Assembly (NCBI GenBank): GCA_013002625.1
Contig: JABDJE010000341.1
Span: 1-9,767 of the forward strand
Direction: 5' to 3'
Source of the DNA: Saprospiraceae bacterium
Lineage (GTDB): Bacteria; Bacteroidota; Bacteroidia; Chitinophagales; Saprospiraceae
Length of the DNA: 9,767 bases
Below are positions 8,261 through 9,767 of the stretch, piece by piece; position 1 is the stretch's first letter; each line of letters starts with the position of its first letter. The position numbers were made by a program, and so were the translations under genes. The notes below the pieces were generated by a model. The model did no database searches. It had not been told where the DNA came from and was given only the letters and a program-made list of their open reading frames with translations.

Positions 8261-8598
8261 TACAACCTCTTCAATTTTTACAGCAGGTATTCTGCCTAGA
8301 GTTTGTTGACCATCATCATCAAATGGGGTAAAACCGATTTGAGGTAGACCATTAAAATCTGAAATCCATAATTCAGAAAGGTTATGTATAATCGTTTACC
8401 AACAAAATACTTATTCCATAATTCTACATCGTCTAATAAAATGGTTATGCCGCCAGTCTCATCTTGCACCACAACAGATCGAAAGAAGTTTCCTGAACGA
8501 TCATCTGCTACGACAACTGCTTTTAAATATTTGTCTAAAGACAATTGAACAAAACCTCCAGGAACCGCAAGGTCCTTAATAGATTGAATTGTAACAAT
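7916..8598 (-). repeat. DUF5689 module 1 of the tandem protein repeat
   Basis: This is the first copy of a diverged internal duplication, aligned by protein motifs: GNFFRSVVVQDETGGI, ISDFNGLPQ, IPAVKIEEVVL, NHTLEDCSGN, RSSGFSDF, GNGSL, LLLRDV and a closing ERC. The copies differ too much at DNA level for a recent duplication. The frameshift lies inside this copy. Confidence 0.75.
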
Positions 8599-8718
8599 TT
8601 CTGAAGCATCGATATTTGGATCTTCTCCATTGATTGGAGGCGTGTCAAATTCTCTGTCAACGCACGACCCTAAGAAGATTGTTGCTAAAAGTAATCCAAT
8701 GAATGTATTATTACGCAT
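8296..8718 (-). CDS. 5' fragment of the DUF5689 lipoprotein (lipoprotein signal plus first part of module 1)
   Basis: As sequenced, translation from the ATG at 8718 gives 140 residues. The first 112 are a lipoprotein signal (Cys19 in FLGSC) and the start of module 1, through GGITILLDD and the strand ending GKRLY. The last 28 residues after the frameshift have no resemblance to the family and end at a chance stop. A longer reading from 8841 would add residues lying inside the receptor gene and bury the signal peptide, so 8718 is preferred. This is best read as part of the 6713-8718 gene. Confidence 0.6.
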   Translation of the reverse strand: MRNNTFIGLLLATIFLGSCVDREFDTPPINGEDPNIDASEIVTIQSIKDLAVPGGFVQLSLDKYLKAVVVADDRSGNFFRSVVVQDETGGITILLDDVELWNKYFVGKRLYITFLNYGFQILMVYLKSVLPHLMMMVNKL

Positions 8719-8731
8719 GTACCTAATTTCT

Positions 8732-9766
8732 TTATAAGCTGTATGAAATACCAATAAAATATGTTCTGCCGAAAGCATAAAAATGCCTAGGCGTAAAGCG
8801 TTGAGGATCCTTGCCTTCAAAGTCATAGCGCAACTGCTCAAATCCTCCTGTTATAAATTCTGTGTTATCGAGTATGTTATTGATCCCTGCACTCATTCTA
8901 ATGTAGTGTCTTCCAAATTTTAATGATTTGGATAGGAACATGTCCATCGTAAAGCCCGCATCAAACTTCTCCTGCCCCAAGATGGCATTATACCTTTCAG
9001 TATCTTCAGTTGGAGAGACACCGTCGATGGCATTCGTTGTTCTTCTACTAGGATTGGGATCAATGAAGATGTCATCCATGTAATTTGCGTTAACAGAAAC
9101 TGTCCAAAACTTAGGACTCGTATATCTTATTTCTGCAGTATGTGCAATTTGAGGCATACTAGGCAGATTAAACCCTTTGAGATATACGGTTTGATCTTGA
9201 GCCAATACTTCTCCGCTGTTATCCTGTGTTATGGTCACACTTGGTCTTGAGTCCCAATAATATTCTCCAATTGCAGATGCTACCCTCAAACTCAGTACTT
9301 GAGATATCTTAATATCTGCACCAATCTCTAAGCCATAGTTGACATTATCTATTCCGGTAACTGAGTAATTGACAAAGCTTCTTAGCTCATCATGAAAGAA
9401 AGAAACTGAGTTGATAGCATCGGATGTTCTGTAGTAGAATCCTGTTAAACGTGCATTAATTCTTGGATGTCTGAGGACATATCCTAATTCTCCTCCAATT
9501 GTTTTTTCTGTAGTCAATCCTTCAACAAGTGCATTTCTTATCCTTGGAGAAAGAAATGCAAATCTACTGAATGGCGCTCTTGTCAGGTAGCCCATGTTCG
9601 CATATACATAATTCCGTCCATTTATCTTATAGGTGGCACCAGCTTTAAACTGTCCGTGGATAAAGCTGCTTTTTTCAGACGCTCCTAAAGAAGTCTCAGG
9701 AAATTTTCCGTTGGCTACATTGCCTTCTCTCCAAAATCTGGTTTGTTGTAAACTGCCGCTAAACGT
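8732..9766 (-). CDS. TonB-dependent receptor, C-terminal beta-barrel (5' partial)
   Basis: The frame is open to the window edge, so the gene starts outside; the ATG at 9595 lies mid-barrel. The visible 344 residues are the C-terminal part of an outer-membrane TonB-dependent receptor. They contain NYVYANMGYLTRAPFSRFAF, the 'N.Y.NAGYfsR.P.f' barrel signature of Bacteroidota CarboxypepD_reg-type receptors, then GELGYVLRHP, alternating amphipathic strands, a late INNILDNTEF motif and an aromatic final strand TYFIGISYSL. The plug, TonB box and carboxypeptidase-regulatory domain would lie upstream and cannot be checked, so the ligand is unknown. The stop is 13 bp before the DUF5689 lipoprotein ATG, giving a receptor-lipoprotein pair analogous in layout to SusC/SusD, although the lipoprotein is not a SusD homologue. 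Confidence 0.9.
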   Translation of the reverse strand, partial: TFSGSLQQTRFWREGNVANGKFPETSLGASEKSSFIHGQFKAGATYKINGRNYVYANMGYLTRAPFSRFAFLSPRIRNALVEGLTTEKTIGGELGYVLRHPRINARLTGFYYRTSDAINSVSFFHDELRSFVNYSVTGIDNVNYGLEIGADIKISQVLSLRVASAIGEYYWDSRPSVTITQDNSGEVLAQDQTVYLKGFNLPSMPQIAHTAEIRYTSPKFWTVSVNANYMDDIFIDPNPSRRTTNAIDGVSPTEDTERYNAILGQEKFDAGFTMDMFLSKSLKFGRHYIRMSAGINNILDNTEFITGGFEQLRYDFEGKDPQRFTPRHFYAFGRTYFIGISYSL

Positions 9767-9767
9767 T

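Larger units (their letters stand above)
6713..8718 (-). pseudogene. DUF5689 lipoprotein with two modules and C-terminal adhesin-like domain, interrupted by a one-base frameshift
   Basis: The whole gene runs from the ATG at 8718 to the TAG at 6713-6715. It is 2006 nt, one base short of a multiple of three, and the frame breaks near 8381-8388. Adding one base there gives 668 continuous residues. The N-terminus is a lipoprotein signal peptide with lipobox LGSC (Cys19) followed by an acidic linker. Module 1 (about 41-268) and module 2 (about 281-502) are homologous; each has a DUF5689 part (SGNFFRSVVVQD in 1, AGNFFKSLVVQD in 2; then ISDFNGLPQ and ISDYNGLPQ) and a second part with NHTLEDC and GNGSL. 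After a GGGG linker, residues ~511-668 resemble a choice-of-anchor J/cleaved-adhesin or DUF5017-like jelly roll (FYEEFEG, ENWLVTPTI, KVRIDDVRVE). The gene starts 13 bp after the TonB-dependent receptor stop, suggesting an outer-membrane lipoprotein partner. The lesion may be a sequencing error; otherwise only the first 112 residues are made correctly. Confidence 0.82.

Noticed and set aside
8375..8395. Programmed -1 ribosomal frameshift in the DUF5689 gene
   Set aside because: There is no X-XXY-YYZ slippery heptamer and no evident downstream stem-loop; a lost base is simpler.
8719..8841. Upstream extension of the DUF5689 5' fragment to an ATG at 8841
   Set aside because: The added 41 residues lie inside the receptor gene in another frame and would bury the clear lipoprotein signal peptide starting at 8718.
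8732..9595. Receptor as a complete short protein starting at the ATG at 9595
   Set aside because: The frame stays open to the window edge and encodes typical barrel sequence upstream of that ATG, so this is a partial gene.
1..9767. Mobile element, CRISPR array, phage or defence island
   Set aside because: No transposase, integrase, terminal or direct repeats, spacer arrays or defence-type domains are visible; gene content is envelope and housekeeping.

Overview
The window looks like a moderately AT-rich chromosome segment of a Bacteroidota bacterium, probably a Saprospiraceae/Chitinophagales-type marine or activated-sludge lineage. The phylum call rests on several markers: a CHU_C (type B) C-terminal domain next to a PorP/SprF-family protein, a subtilase with a type A type IX secretion (T9SS) sorting tail, the long Bacteroidota-type signal peptidase I, DUF5689 modules, a CarboxypepD_reg-type TonB-dependent receptor, and a TAnnTTTG promoter element. 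The family level is only an inference.

Plus strand, 3-5976. (i) The 3' end of a large secreted protein with PKD/Ig-like modules and a gliding-motility-type CHU_C tail is followed after 1 nt by its likely PorP/SprF partner. (ii) After a 109-bp gap with a promoter-like element comes lepB (signal peptidase I, GTG start). Its end overlaps the start of a secreted TolB/WD40-like propeller protein of unknown role. (iii) After a 94-bp gap comes a secreted subtilisin-like peptidase with a T9SS sorting domain, which runs 9 nt into the convergent methyltransferase gene.

Minus strand, 9766 down to 5968. The C-terminal barrel of a TonB-dependent receptor (5' end outside the window) is followed after 13 bp by a DUF5689 lipoprotein gene and, 16 bp later, by a tRNA1(Val) A37 N6-methyltransferase gene (trmN6). 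The close spacing suggests one transcript. The DUF5689 gene is interrupted near 8381-8388 by a single missing base. Restoring one base gives a continuous 668-residue lipoprotein with two homologous modules of about 220 residues and a C-terminal adhesin-like jelly-roll domain.

The common theme is the cell envelope: signal-peptide removal, T9SS export and anchoring of surface proteins, an exported protease, and an outer-membrane receptor with a surface or periplasmic lipoprotein. trmN6 is the only clear cytoplasmic gene. I see no mobile element, CRISPR array, rRNA or tRNA gene, and no non-coding stretch longer than about 110 bp. I did not find a clearly new system. The most informative observations are the frameshifted two-module DUF5689 gene and its pairing with the receptor.
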